Shown here: positions 19,701-27,712 of the stretch, one piece after another
Layout: every line of letters begins with the position of its first letter
How positions within the stretch are numbered: the first letter of the stretch is position 1
NCBI GenBank assembly: GCA_964413425.1
Contig: CAYPST010000011.1
Location: 6,437 to 70,436 of the forward strand
Direction of reading: 5' to 3'
Length of the DNA: 64,000 nt
Origin: DATFLS01 sp964413425
Lineage (GTDB): Bacteria; Fidelibacterota; JAANXI01
Translations under genes and position numbers: made by a program
Notes under the pieces: model-generated
Databases searched by the model: none
Seen by the model: only the letters and a program-made list of their open reading frames with translations
What the model was told of the DNA's origin: nothing

Positions 19701-20504
19701 TCCCGGGAAACCCAGAGTGTTTCCCTCAGTCTTCGCAACGTCTTCCAGGCGAAATATCTCACTGGATCCGGCGAGGAACAGAAAGAGAATAAAATTGACT
19801 TTCTGACCTGGAACATCAATACCGGCTATAATATTGTTGCCACAGAACGTCCCTGGCGAGACATCAGCAGCCGCATACGTGCCTCCCTGGGACGTATGCT
19901 TTCCCTGGATATCTCCATGCGCCATGTTCCCTATAAATGGCAGAGTAACGAATTAACCGTTCCCCGGCTGACCAATCTCTCTTTTTCCACCGGCTTCTCG
20001 CTCTCCGGGAATGCCTTTGTTACCGAGTCCCGGCAGCGCCCACCGGATATCGGTGCACAGGAAGTGGATACCACCACAGCAGATACCGTATTCGGTGACG
20101 CCTTCGACGAAGAGGAATCGCTTTTTCCATCGGAACGGCCGCTGCCGTCACGGGCCGGACAACAGTTATGGAACCTGCGCATGAATTTCCGGTATTCTCT
20201 GAGCCGTCAAAATCCGACTCTTCCGGCAGAGCCTACCTTCTGGATGAACACATCGGCGGATTTTAAAATTTCGGAAAACTGGTCGGTGTCCATGACCAAT
20301 AGATTCGACCTGGCCAAGCGCGAAGTGGTGAGCACAGACTTCACTATCCGGCGCGATCTGCACTGTTGGGAATTATCATTCCGGTGGACTCCCTCCGGCC
20401 CCGGGCAGGGTTATTACCTCAAAATTAATGTGAAATCTCCCACTCTCCAGGATATTAAAGTGGAATCCCGGGGTGGCCGGAGAAATCAGTTCGGGTATTA
20501 CTAA
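16716..20504 (+). CDS. lptD: LPS-assembly protein LptD/OstA-like, extra-long
   Basis: This 1262-residue protein has a signal peptide (LPLLLFLLAFGYTTG). An N-terminal OstA/LptA-type beta-jellyroll region with repeated strands such as HIVGNVKFRRGEYVLYCDEG and FWGNVRIFGNEDS spans about residues 40-450. The C-terminus is an LptD-type barrel, with the conserved PIVMYIHNVPVFALPFGVFP segment near 595 and RSSGYILPTWGES after it. E. coli LptD is about 780 residues; FCB-group versions are often longer with an extended N-terminal part. It should insert LPS, or the local equivalent, into the outer leaflet. It abuts rarA and is followed immediately by four 20-bp repeats, with no gene for 688 bp. No LptE homologue is seen nearby. 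Confidence 0.87.
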   Translation: MSRFFLPLLLFLLAFGYTTGILPGYLSAQERNARPDRLILERADKLSKNTEQGKVSTHIVGNVKFRRGEYVLYCDEGIHYQQDGLAVFWGNVRIFGNEDSLFADSLTIYDKDNILVARGNARLQSGAQNLHAKRIRYFTESDIAQAMGNVRMAEEGGRIAHADSVWYNSDTKQAEIYGTDQQPASIFDPERQITITGPRIKQNLNTQQLEAPLRPVLTKRDSSDKELLRIISNTISGNPDSGQYIAAEDVVITRDSLRAETQLATLYEDQDHAILEQSPVVYYNDNTIRGETIHLYFRGDTLREVYIPRQADVHSRIQGYARVPLAQRPDTSSFTRVVRDTTASDTSTYLLDEITQENMLRGTQLRIWFEENRIRTIRVTEMATSTYHVFEDSVYQGINETSGDTIDLQFARQGDSLEQITVIGGTRGNFQPHKYNTSVDTTIFYEANKITFLVPERVTHLQYEADAKYKDMELEAAFIDVFWNENLLVATPLPDSVKGTAYTRNIPTFHQRGKEPMIGQKLEYNMKTRRGRVLHGETKDRDGFYAGDKILQRGENTLYVETGRYTTCDLDDPHFYFRSRRMKLMVGDLVVARPIVMYIHNVPVFALPFGVFPQQKTGRSSGYILPTWGESSVSGRYLRGLGYYWAPGDYWDYRVQFDFWEQRGISVRNRIRYNKRYLYNGNVSINYDNEILRDNPKQNYQINISHNQTIDPTMDLRINGRFVSSSQFLRETSIERRDRLQQQIVSNATLSKRWEDTKNSMSVNLQRTENLQSGNVSQLIPQVSFRRGTDKLLKPPEGASFSEQNRWYYNINYSFGSNLKNQHTHKLITDSIYTNPYGVRTDLGRDSVFVDEFQRGISHSLSFNSPNKILRYLNISPNLSFSEDWVPAYREPIVENGTVQVDSTTGRPLFRVINQYRARHTFRFSIGTTTKLYGLFNLPFAKLPAIRHVLTPSVSYNIGPDFSKEWYGYYHYGRMPDGSIEKFDRFQGTAAGPTGSRETQSVSLSLRNVFQAKYLTGSGEEQKENKIDFLTWNINTGYNIVATERPWRDISSRIRASLGRMLSLDISMRHVPYKWQSNELTVPRLTNLSFSTGFSLSGNAFVTESRQRPPDIGAQEVDTTTADTVFGDAFDEEESLFPSERPLPSRAGQQLWNLRMNFRYSLSRQNPTLPAEPTFWMNTSADFKISENWSVSMTNRFDLAKREVVSTDFTIRRDLHCWELSFRWTPSGPGQGYYLKINVKSPTLQDIKVESRGGRRNQFGYY

Positions 20505-20583
20505 TTGTCCCTGATCTGTTCAGATTGTCCCTGATTTGCAAGCATGTCCCTGATATGCTTAACATTGTCCCTGATCTGTCATG
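20504..20583 (+). repeat. Four 20-bp tandem repeats starting at the lptD stop codon
   Basis: Four consecutive 20-bp units share the core TGTCCCTGATNTG; the last 7-8 bases of each unit vary. The array starts on the final base of the lptD TAA codon. It has no internal dyad strong enough for a standard terminator and no spacers of CRISPR type. Conservation of the core with a drifting tail suggests a repeated protein or RNA recognition site. Confidence 0.85.
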
Positions 20584-20737
20584 GGCACCGATGTATCTTT
20601 TAATGTCCTCGTATAACATTTTTTAATTTATGAGAGTGTATAGAAGACAGGGGCCCGACACAACTGCTGAACCTGACTGATGTTTATTATCCGTATAACA
20701 TACCCGCAGGAAAATCGGGAAGGAGAAATTTATTCAT

Positions 20738-21086
20738 GAGTCTATTTAGCAACATGACTATTAAGTCAACTCAGGAAAACCGTTAAAACGGTTCAATGGA
20801 GGGGCTGTTTTCAGAACCCCCGGGATAAATCCCGGGGTGAAGAAGAAAAATATCTGATCTTGCACCGTACCGGGAATTGTACTGAGCAGATTTAAGAGTC
20901 ATATTTAGAAAACGCCTCGCCCCGAAGGGATGCCTTTGGCAAAGAGATCCCGTGACGACGGGACAAAGAACACATGAACAATTGTCTCCCAAATCCCGAA
21001 AAATATTTGTGAACTATGTTCTGTATATAATCCTTGTAAGCCGGGCGCACCATTCTGTAGATACCTGCTGTTTTCTAAACACTCTC
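20738..21086 (+). mobile_element. MITE-like element, copy 2 (type B), interrupted by a REP-like palindromic insert
   Basis: The right end TTTTCTAAACACTCTC finishes at 21086, followed by ATTCATGAG (21087-21095). The same ATTCATGAG occurs at 20732-20740, just before TCTATTTAGC, as expected if one of two adjacent GAG triplets was lost. The element therefore starts near 20738. After its first 12 bases it is split by about 150 bp, and the left terminus is repeated as GAGTCATATTTAGAAAA at 20896. The core 20896-21086 is a 191-bp type B unit with the CCGAAGGGATGCC and CCCGTGACGACGGG modules. A degenerate inverted terminus (GAGAGTGTATAGAAGAC) also lies at 20632. No coding sequence is present; short ORFs here only translate the repeat. 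Confidence 0.72.
20774..20840. repeat. REP-like double palindrome inside the MITE
   Basis: Two palindromes stand in line: AACCGTTAAAACGGTT at about 20778-20793 and CCCCGGGATAAATCCCGGGG at about 20817-20836. They are separated by a purine-rich linker. Paired palindromes of this type are typical of REP sequences mobilised by REP-associated tyrosine transposases (RAYT), but no RAYT gene is in the window. Confidence 0.6.
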
Positions 21087-21192
21087 ATTCATGAGACTGG
21101 TTAACCGGCTTAGGGGAGTTCCTGCTATCAAACTGCATCACGCTATCAGAAACAATGATGTTAGTAATCCCGGCATCGTGAGAGAATATCAG

Positions 21193-21663
21193 CTAGGCAT
21201 TCTCTGCTTTTCCTTCCTCATTAGTGAGGATAGCATATACTCTCTCCGGAGAATCTGAGTGAAGCAATTGCTCTCTAATTTCCTGCTGCTCCAGCAGCCT
21301 GACAATCTCGGCCATAAAATAAATATGGGGCGTGCCACCCTGTTTCGGGCTCACCATCAACGGGATAAAAATGGCGGGCTTCTTATCCCTGGAATCAAAT
21401 TGTAATCCGTCCTTCACTATCCCAAAGGCCATGACCACCTGCTCTACGCCCTCTGATCTGGCATGGGGATAGGCTATCCCGTCTTCCAGCCCGGTGGAAA
21501 GACTTGCCTCACGCGCCTTGACATCCTGTAACACCTGGTCCCGGTTCGTGAGCAGATTTGCGCGATCCAGTACTGCTACCAGATCAGTGATAGCTTCATT
21601 CTTTGTTGCAGGATTCCACTTGACCAGAATTGTGTCTACTTTCAAAACATCGCGTAATTCCAT
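21193..21663 (-). CDS. PTS EIIA-type 2 domain protein (PtsN-like)
   Basis: This 156-residue stand-alone EIIA domain of the fructose/mannitol/nitrogen-regulatory class has the phosphorylatable His in GIAYPHARSEGV (His67). The downstream segment IFIPLMVSPKQGG and the helix HIYFMAEIVRLL fit the fold. With no permease or EI/HPr genes nearby, a regulatory role like PtsN is more likely than sugar transport; that is inference. It is divergent from the zinc-ribbon protein gene across 154 bp, which should contain both promoters. Confidence 0.85.
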   Translation of the reverse strand: MELRDVLKVDTILVKWNPATKNEAITDLVAVLDRANLLTNRDQVLQDVKAREASLSTGLEDGIAYPHARSEGVEQVVMAFGIVKDGLQFDSRDKKPAIFIPLMVSPKQGGTPHIYFMAEIVRLLEQQEIREQLLHSDSPERVYAILTNEEGKAENA

Positions 21664-21817
21664 GATTTTTAATATACATATACCCTATTTCGGATGCAAC
21701 GGAAGAAAACAATAAACCTTTGTTCTTTCTGACACATTTCATAATTTTGGTCAATCCGGTCTGCCCGGAGGAATACTTGGCATTCAAAGGAGAAAATGAG
21801 CAAAAAGGAGCCAATAA

Positions 21818-22174
21818 ATGAAATATTGCCACAGTTGCCGCTATGAATTTCAGGATACAGTAGATGTCTGTCCCGACTGCGGGGTTGCCCTCCGGGACGA
21901 TCCCCCGGCGCCAGAAAAATATCAGGAAGTGGAGTGGGTGGAATTACGTCAGCTTTCCAGCCCTATTTACATGGAAATGGTGAAGGAAATTCTTGATAAA
22001 GAGGGGATACCAAATTATCTCTCTTTTAATTTTTTAAGCAGTACTTTCTCCATCAGAGGTGCCAGTCTGGTAGGGGAAAGTGGCAAACTTTTCGTTCCGG
22101 AAGAGTTTCGTGAAGAAGCATTAGAAATCATTCAGCCCATCATTAATCAAGGAGAAACAGGCCAGGAAGAATAA
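21818..22174 (+). CDS. Zinc-ribbon plus DUF2007-type protein
   Basis: This 118-residue protein has an N-terminal zinc ribbon (CHSCRYEF and CPDCG, Cys4) at residues 4-22. A DUF2007-like ferredoxin-fold domain follows (SSPIYMEMVKEILDKEGIP and GKLFVPEEFREEALEII). DUF2007 is annotated as a putative signal-transducing domain, with no proven function. A good AAGGAG site precedes the ATG. The stop overlaps the hisS start as TAATG, indicating translational coupling. Confidence 0.75.
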   Translation: MKYCHSCRYEFQDTVDVCPDCGVALRDDPPAPEKYQEVEWVELRQLSSPIYMEMVKEILDKEGIPNYLSFNFLSSTFSIRGASLVGESGKLFVPEEFREEALEIIQPIINQGETGQEE

Positions 22175-23481
22175 TGGAACCGATCCGCAGCGTTAAAGGC
22201 ACCAGCGACATTCTGCCCGGTGAGTCGCCAAAGTGGCGCTATATGGAGTCAATCATCCATCATATCGCTGAGGTTTACAACTACCGGGAAATTCGCACTC
22301 CCGTATTTGAAGAAACCTCCGTCTTTGCCAGGGGAGTGGGAGAATATACTGATATAGTCACAAAAGAAATGTATACTTTCCAGGATCAAGGGGGCACAAG
22401 TTTGACTCTGTCACCCGAATTGACTGCCTCCGTCGCCCGCTCCTTCATCCAGCATCATTTTGACCAAACCTATCCGCTCAATAAACTGTACTACATCACC
22501 CCACTCTTCCGGCAGGAACGTCCCCAGGCCGGACGCCAGCGTCAGTTTCACCAGTATGGAATTGAACTGATCGGGTCAGAACATCCGGAAGCAGATGTGG
22601 AATCCATCGCCTTCGCCCTGCATGTCTACAACCAGCTTGGCCTAAGCGTCGGGGAAGACACAGAAGAGTCGTATCTCACGTTACGAATGAACAGTATCGG
22701 TGATTCTGCCTGCCGGCCACAATATCTCGAGAAGCTTCGCAGCACACTCCGGCCTCACCGGAAGGACCTCTGTAAACGGTGCCAGGAGAGATTTCACCAG
22801 AATACTCTGCGTCTGTTCGATTGTAAGAATGAATCCTGTCAACAGATTGTATCGCAGTACGCACCGAAAATTACCGAGCACCTCTGTCCGGCATGCGAGC
22901 AACACTTTCAGTCGGTTCTCTCCCAACTGGATGTGTTGCATATTCCCTATCACATCGATTCAACGTTGGTCCGGGGACTGGATTATTATACCCGGACCAC
23001 CTACGAAATCACCTCCGATCTTCTTGGAGCCCAGGATGCATTATGTGGGGGAGGGCGCTACGATCTTCTGGTCGAACAATTGGGGGGATCGCCTACCCCT
23101 GCCGTCGGATTCGCCGCTGGCATCGAGCGCTTAATGATTGCTCTTGACGCGTTAGATCTCTTCCCGGATTTTACTGATACTCTGGACCTTTTTATCGTCG
23201 TGGTGGGCGATGCCATCAGACCGCGTGCCTACCAGATGCTCCAGAACCTGCGGAGGCATCACATTATTTGTGACATGGATTTTCTACGGCGCAGCGTCAA
23301 GGCGCAATTCCGGGAAGCCGATCGGCAGAACGCCCACTATACAATTGTGCTCGGCGAGAATGAAATCGAAGCCCGGGAGGCGACAGTCAAACATATGGCC
23401 AGCGGCGAGGAGACTCCCGTCCCATTTGACCGGGTGGTCGACTTTATCACGAACGGGATACAAGAGAACCAATTTCAATAA
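22174..23481 (+). CDS. hisS: Histidyl-tRNA synthetase
   Basis: This 435-residue class II synthetase charges tRNA-His. It begins with VKGTSDILPGE. Motif 2 lies in FRQERPQAGRQRQFHQYG. The HisA signature is LVRGLDYYTRTTYE, motif 3 is AVGFAAGIERL, and a C-terminal anticodon-binding domain follows. An internal Cys-rich insert (CKRCQERF, CKNESCQQ, CPACEQHF, about 207-252) is a known variant in bacterial HisRS. The start is fixed by the TAATG overlap with the gene before. The downstream methylase starts about 25 bp after its stop. Confidence 0.97.
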   Translation: MEPIRSVKGTSDILPGESPKWRYMESIIHHIAEVYNYREIRTPVFEETSVFARGVGEYTDIVTKEMYTFQDQGGTSLTLSPELTASVARSFIQHHFDQTYPLNKLYYITPLFRQERPQAGRQRQFHQYGIELIGSEHPEADVESIAFALHVYNQLGLSVGEDTEESYLTLRMNSIGDSACRPQYLEKLRSTLRPHRKDLCKRCQERFHQNTLRLFDCKNESCQQIVSQYAPKITEHLCPACEQHFQSVLSQLDVLHIPYHIDSTLVRGLDYYTRTTYEITSDLLGAQDALCGGGRYDLLVEQLGGSPTPAVGFAAGIERLMIALDALDLFPDFTDTLDLFIVVVGDAIRPRAYQMLQNLRRHHIICDMDFLRRSVKAQFREADRQNAHYTIVLGENEIEAREATVKHMASGEETPVPFDRVVDFITNGIQENQFQ

Positions 23482-23506
23482 TGTTGTCGCTGCTCTCTAC
23501 CTCGTT

Positions 23507-24304
23507 ATGACTTCCCTGTCCAGACGGGAACTGAAGCGATTCGCTGCCCTCTCGCGAAAAAAGTATCGCCGGGAATACCGGCAATGCATCCTGGAAGGGG
23601 TCCGGCTCTGCTCAGAGGCACTTCGTTCCGACTGGCACCTCCACACTCTGTTTGTTACCCAGGAATTTTATACGCAAAATCAGGACGCCCTCCCGATACA
23701 ATTAAGCCGGGATCGGGGAGTGGAGATCCGGCTTATCTCCCAATCGGATTTTCGAAAAATAACCGACACCAAGTCAGGGCCGGGAGTGGCCTTACTTGCT
23801 CATCTTCCTGAACCCAGAAGTTTCACTCCGGCTCCCGCTCATATGCCTGATATTTTGCTTCTGGACGCTATCAAAGATCCGGGGAACCTGGGCACCCTGT
23901 TTCGTTCCGCGGATTGGTTCGGAGTCAGACATATCGTGCTCGGTACCGGTACCGTTGAATGGTCGAATCCCAAGGTCTTACGATCTTCAATGGGGGCCGT
24001 ATTCAGAACACCGCTCTACGGTGAACAAACCCTCGATACTCTCGTGAATGTACTGAAACAGTCTGATTATCACATCATCGCCGCCGATCTGGACGGTACG
24101 CCGTTGCCGGAATTGACGGCCCTCAACATCCCGGAACCACTTGCACTCATTCTCGGCAACGAAGCGCACGGGATTTCTCCTGCTATATCGGCACAAGTGG
24201 ACGCTACTTTTACCATACCCGGGGAAGGAAGCGCCGATTCCCTGAATGTTGCCATGGCCGGAGCCGTGTTCCTGTATGAACTATACCGCATCCGAAACCC
24301 TTGA
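23507..24304 (+). CDS. TrmH/SpoU-family RNA 2'-O-methyltransferase
   Basis: From the ATG at 23507 the protein has 265 residues (MTSLSRRELKRFAALSRKKY). An N-terminal substrate-binding domain is followed by the SPOUT knot, with motif 1 DPGNLGTLFRSADWFG, motif 2 LILGNEAHGIS and motif 3 LNVAMAGAVFLYE. It methylates ribose 2'-OH in rRNA or tRNA using SAM; the target is not predictable. The same frame is open further upstream inside hisS, but that part is the hisS shadow. The gene directly follows hisS. Confidence 0.9.
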   Translation: MTSLSRRELKRFAALSRKKYRREYRQCILEGVRLCSEALRSDWHLHTLFVTQEFYTQNQDALPIQLSRDRGVEIRLISQSDFRKITDTKSGPGVALLAHLPEPRSFTPAPAHMPDILLLDAIKDPGNLGTLFRSADWFGVRHIVLGTGTVEWSNPKVLRSSMGAVFRTPLYGEQTLDTLVNVLKQSDYHIIAADLDGTPLPELTALNIPEPLALILGNEAHGISPAISAQVDATFTIPGEGSADSLNVAMAGAVFLYELYRIRNP

Positions 24305-24378
24305 CATTCGAGCACGCACACTCTACTTTTCGAAATATTTTAATACGCTGAAACTCGAAACGGACTCTGCGGGAGTCG

Positions 24379-25245
24379 ATGGCATCACAAGAAAAATTTC
24401 CCAAACATTGGCCGGCGCTGGGAATCGTCTTTCTGAGTATCCTGCTCCCGTATCTCATCGCTTCGTTCTTCATTGATCCCACCCGGGAGCTGATTCCGGA
24501 AGATATCAGAATCTATCTGTTTCTCGGGGAATTGGTAATTATTCTTCCCAGTCTTCTCTATCTCTGGCGGAAAGGATTCTCTGTTCAGACGGTCTATAGA
24601 TTGCGCTCTCCGGACTTTCCGGTAGTTTTCTGGTCTTTTATTTTCGGGCTCAGCATATCCGTGCTGGGCGACGAGCTGGATCGACTGATTTCATATATTA
24701 TTACACCACCGGCCTGGCTCTCGGAATCCATGGAATTCTTTATTATCGAATCGTTCCCGGAGGGTCTCCTGGTTCTCACTGCCATAATCCTGATTGCACC
24801 GGTTGCGGAGGAATTGCTTTTTCGTGGGTTTTTACAAACAACCCTGGAATACCGCACGCAGGATGTTACCAGGGCCGTACTGTTTACTGCTCTGGCATTC
24901 GCTTTATTGCATATGAACACCTGGTGGCTCCTTCAAATCTATCTGTTCGGAGTCGCCTTATCCTATTTATCCTGGCGTACTCAGAGCGTCTATCCCGGTA
25001 TCCTGACCCACATGGGAATCAACACAACGGCCATCCTTATGACCAACCTGGATGTCCGCAATCAGTTGGATTGGTACCTGCTCGGCGATCACGTCTCTCC
25101 TGTCTGGTTAATTCTTGCAGGTATCGGATGTTATTTCAGCATTACCAATATTAATCAAAGATATCCCATGGATCAGCGGAGCCCGGACACCATGCATGTT
25201 GACGAATTCACAGCGAAGGATGTGCACACAAATGCACCCGATTGA
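24379..25245 (+). CDS. CPBP-family intramembrane metalloprotease (CAAX/Abi type)
   Basis: This 288-residue polytopic membrane protein has about seven hydrophobic helices. The CPBP active-site motifs are EELLFRG (Glu144, Glu145, Arg149) and FALLHMN (His178), with a third conserved segment at HMGIN. The family cleaves or processes proteins within the membrane. Some members mature bacteriocins or prenylated substrates, but the role here is unknown. It follows the methylase by 74 bp and precedes mgtE by 179 bp; no riboswitch could be recognised in that gap. Confidence 0.88.
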   Translation: MASQEKFPKHWPALGIVFLSILLPYLIASFFIDPTRELIPEDIRIYLFLGELVIILPSLLYLWRKGFSVQTVYRLRSPDFPVVFWSFIFGLSISVLGDELDRLISYIITPPAWLSESMEFFIIESFPEGLLVLTAIILIAPVAEELLFRGFLQTTLEYRTQDVTRAVLFTALAFALLHMNTWWLLQIYLFGVALSYLSWRTQSVYPGILTHMGINTTAILMTNLDVRNQLDWYLLGDHVSPVWLILAGIGCYFSITNINQRYPMDQRSPDTMHVDEFTAKDVHTNAPD

Positions 25246-25424
25246 TGGGAGGAATGGTGCATTGAATCGCCGGTACAGTACATCTCACCAGAACATATAT
25301 GCTTTCAGCGTCCGCAACCCGCGAAATCCTTATAATAGGTGGATATTTAATTGCAGGAAGTGTATTCTTCGGGAGAAACAAATTGTGAATACGAATGAAC
25401 TCTGATTCCTGGTAAATTCCGCAC

Positions 25425-26777
25425 ATGCTCACTCAAGAAATAAATATCCTGCTGGACACCCTGCGACGGTTGAACCGGCGGGGTGCAGCCGCCAACTTGC
25501 GCAAGATTTTACACAAAACCCACCCGGCGGATCTGGCCACCATTTTTCGGTATTTCACGGAACAAGAACGCAGAGCGATTTTTCCATTAATCATTGACAA
25601 ACATCATGCGGCTGAAGCACTGAGTGAAATGGATGACTCTCTGCGAGTTGAACTTATCAACCAATTGACCAGAGAACAGGTCATCGAATTATTTTCAGAG
25701 ATGGCCACCGATGATCTGGCGGATGTTCTGGGATTACTACCGGATGGGCTCTCCAATGAAATCGTCTCGCTTATGGAACCGGAGAGCACAGAAGAACTGG
25801 AATCCATTATGGGCTATCCGGAAGACACCGCCGGCGGGATTATGATTCCCGAAGCATTTGCCCTGCACGAGGAGACCACCGCCGCAGAAGCCATCGAGAT
25901 TCTGCAGCACTCCGAACAGGGCGAAATGGTCTTTTATGTCTATATTGTTGACGATGACAGGCACTTACAGGGAGTATGCTCTCTGCGTCAGCTCCTGCTG
26001 GTACCGCCGCAGACTGAACTGAGCGAACTGATGACCTCCCAGGTGGTGAGTGTCCTCCCGGAGACGGATCAGGAGGAGGTAGCCCGACTGGTGGGACGCT
26101 ATAACATTCTGGCAATACCGGTGGTAGACCAGGATGACCATCTGCTGGGAATTGTCACCGTCGATGATATCATCGATGTGATACGAGAGGAGGCCACCGA
26201 AGACTTTCTCCAGATGGCCGGGGCCGGACGAGACCGGGAGATCCTGCTGAAGTCCACCATCGAAGAATCCAAACTCCGCTTCCCGTGGCTGTTTGCCACC
26301 TGGGTGGGGGGCGTCATCGCCTCACTCATTGTCGATTCCTTTGCCGACATTCGCCAGCGGATACTGGCACTCGCTGCCTTCATGCCCATTATCATCGGTA
26401 TGGGAGGCAACATCGGCACCCAATCCGCCACCATTGTAATCCGCGGTCTGGCTACCGGGAGAGTGAATATCAGGGACGCCTGGAAAGTTATTTTCAAAGA
26501 GGTCAAAGTCGGCTTGATACTGGGTGTCTCTTATGGTATTGGACTGACTATCCTGGTAGACGTGCTCTATCCGTCCTCCGGGATTATGGTGGGTCTGGTC
26601 GTAGGACTTGGGATTTGTGCTGTTATGATTATCTCTACGCTGGTCGGAACATTCGCACCTATACTTCTGGATCGCATGAAAATCGATCCGGCTATCGCAA
26701 CCGGTCCGTTTGTAACCACCTCTATCGATATTCTGGGACTACTGGTCTATTTCACCATTGCCGTACTTCTGCTGTAG
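25425..26777 (+). CDS. mgtE: Magnesium transporter MgtE
   Basis: This 450-residue protein has the full MgtE architecture. An N-terminal helical Mg-sensing domain (to about 130, with FSEMATDDLADVLGLLP) is followed by two CBS domains (about 135-255, including LLGIVTVDDIIDVI). The C-terminal channel has five transmembrane helices (about 275-450) and the conserved PIIIGMGGNIGTQSATIVIRG. It imports Mg2+ under control of cytoplasmic Mg2+ bound to the N and CBS domains. Confidence 0.95.
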   Translation: MLTQEINILLDTLRRLNRRGAAANLRKILHKTHPADLATIFRYFTEQERRAIFPLIIDKHHAAEALSEMDDSLRVELINQLTREQVIELFSEMATDDLADVLGLLPDGLSNEIVSLMEPESTEELESIMGYPEDTAGGIMIPEAFALHEETTAAEAIEILQHSEQGEMVFYVYIVDDDRHLQGVCSLRQLLLVPPQTELSELMTSQVVSVLPETDQEEVARLVGRYNILAIPVVDQDDHLLGIVTVDDIIDVIREEATEDFLQMAGAGRDREILLKSTIEESKLRFPWLFATWVGGVIASLIVDSFADIRQRILALAAFMPIIIGMGGNIGTQSATIVIRGLATGRVNIRDAWKVIFKEVKVGLILGVSYGIGLTILVDVLYPSSGIMVGLVVGLGICAVMIISTLVGTFAPILLDRMKIDPAIATGPFVTTSIDILGLLVYFTIAVLLL

Positions 26778-27121
26778 TATGAGGACATCCACCTTCCGGA
26801 GCGTCTGATTTCTTTCGTTAGCTGTCAAAGATTGCTCCGGCGCATCAGGTAAGTGTCACCAAGTTGATAAACACCTTAATATATCGGGCACTTTCGCCTG
26901 GCCAGAAGCATTCCTCTTCCATTCTCGACCATTACCTTTCGCTATTTGTGCCCGGTATATTGGTACTTTTCCTCCTCTCCCGGCGTATCGGGCCTTCTCA
27001 AATTCTACTGTCTTTCCATGGGATATCGCAACAACCAAGAATGCGTTGATCAACGAACGCTCACATTGAAGAATACGGAGGTTTCCACACGTTTGATAAC
27101 CACACTCCGGGAAACCGCGCA
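26778..27121. other. Gene-free convergent gap between mgtE and bcp
   Basis: In 344 bp without a credible gene, an inverted repeat CCGGAGC/GCTCCGG (about 26796-26840, 31-nt loop) could form a weak stem but has no T-run. I see nothing else. The stop codons of both flanking genes face this gap, so transcription termination is its expected role. Confidence 0.5.
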
Positions 27122-27586
27122 TCAACCGGCATCGGCATACGCTTCCAGGACTTCCTCTGCGTGTACCGCTGTCTGTACTTTGTTGAAGACATTCACGATC
27201 TTTCCTTCTTCGTCCAACAAAAAGGTTTTCCGCAAAATTCCCTGATACTCTTTGCCAAACATCTTTTTCGGTCCATACGCCTCATACAGGGGGCAGACCT
27301 TGTTCTCAACATCAGCTAACAATGTATGGGCTAATCCATACTTTTCCTTAAATTTCTTATGGGAGTTAATATCATCGTTACTGATACCGAATACCTTGAT
27401 ATTTTCGAAGTGATACTCATCAGCGGCATCCCGAAAGCTGCAGGCTTCTTTTGTGCATCCGGAGGTATCGTCTTTGGGATAAAAATAGACGACTACCTTC
27501 TGACCTCTGTAGTCAGAAAGAGTGTGTTCTTCTCCGGCTTCGTCAGGTAACGTAAAATCCGGGGCATACTCACCAATAATTGGCAT
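27122..27586 (-). CDS. bcp: Thioredoxin-dependent peroxiredoxin (Bcp/PrxQ)
   Basis: The start at 27586 (MPIIGEYAPDFTLPDEAG, 154 residues) is preferred over a start 8 codons upstream because a GGAGGA site lies correctly in front. The peroxidatic and resolving cysteines are in TSGCTKEAC (Cys44 and Cys49), the atypical two-Cys arrangement of PrxQ. FYPKDDT and LRKTFLLDEEG are also typical. It reduces hydroperoxides using thioredoxin, in the cytoplasm. It appears monocistronic on the minus strand. Confidence 0.95.
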   Translation of the reverse strand: MPIIGEYAPDFTLPDEAGEEHTLSDYRGQKVVVYFYPKDDTSGCTKEACSFRDAADEYHFENIKVFGISNDDINSHKKFKEKYGLAHTLLADVENKVCPLYEAYGPKKMFGKEYQGILRKTFLLDEEGKIVNVFNKVQTAVHAEEVLEAYADAG

Positions 27587-27712
27587 GATTTCCACTCCTC
27601 CGTAATTCAAATAATTTGCTCTTCAGCATGACCCGTTCTCAGCCTCGCGCAACGATGACACCGTGGAGAAACTTTAAGAATCTCTCAGCAGGGCTTGGAG
27701 AGGGAAGGTGCC

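Noticed and set aside
20504..20583. Possible mini-CRISPR array
   Set aside because: The units are 20 bp with no true spacers and no cas genes are in the window.
20783..20992. Minus-strand ORF of 69 codons
   Set aside because: It only translates the repeat; a similar peptide (RHPFGARRFLN) recurs at other MITE copies.
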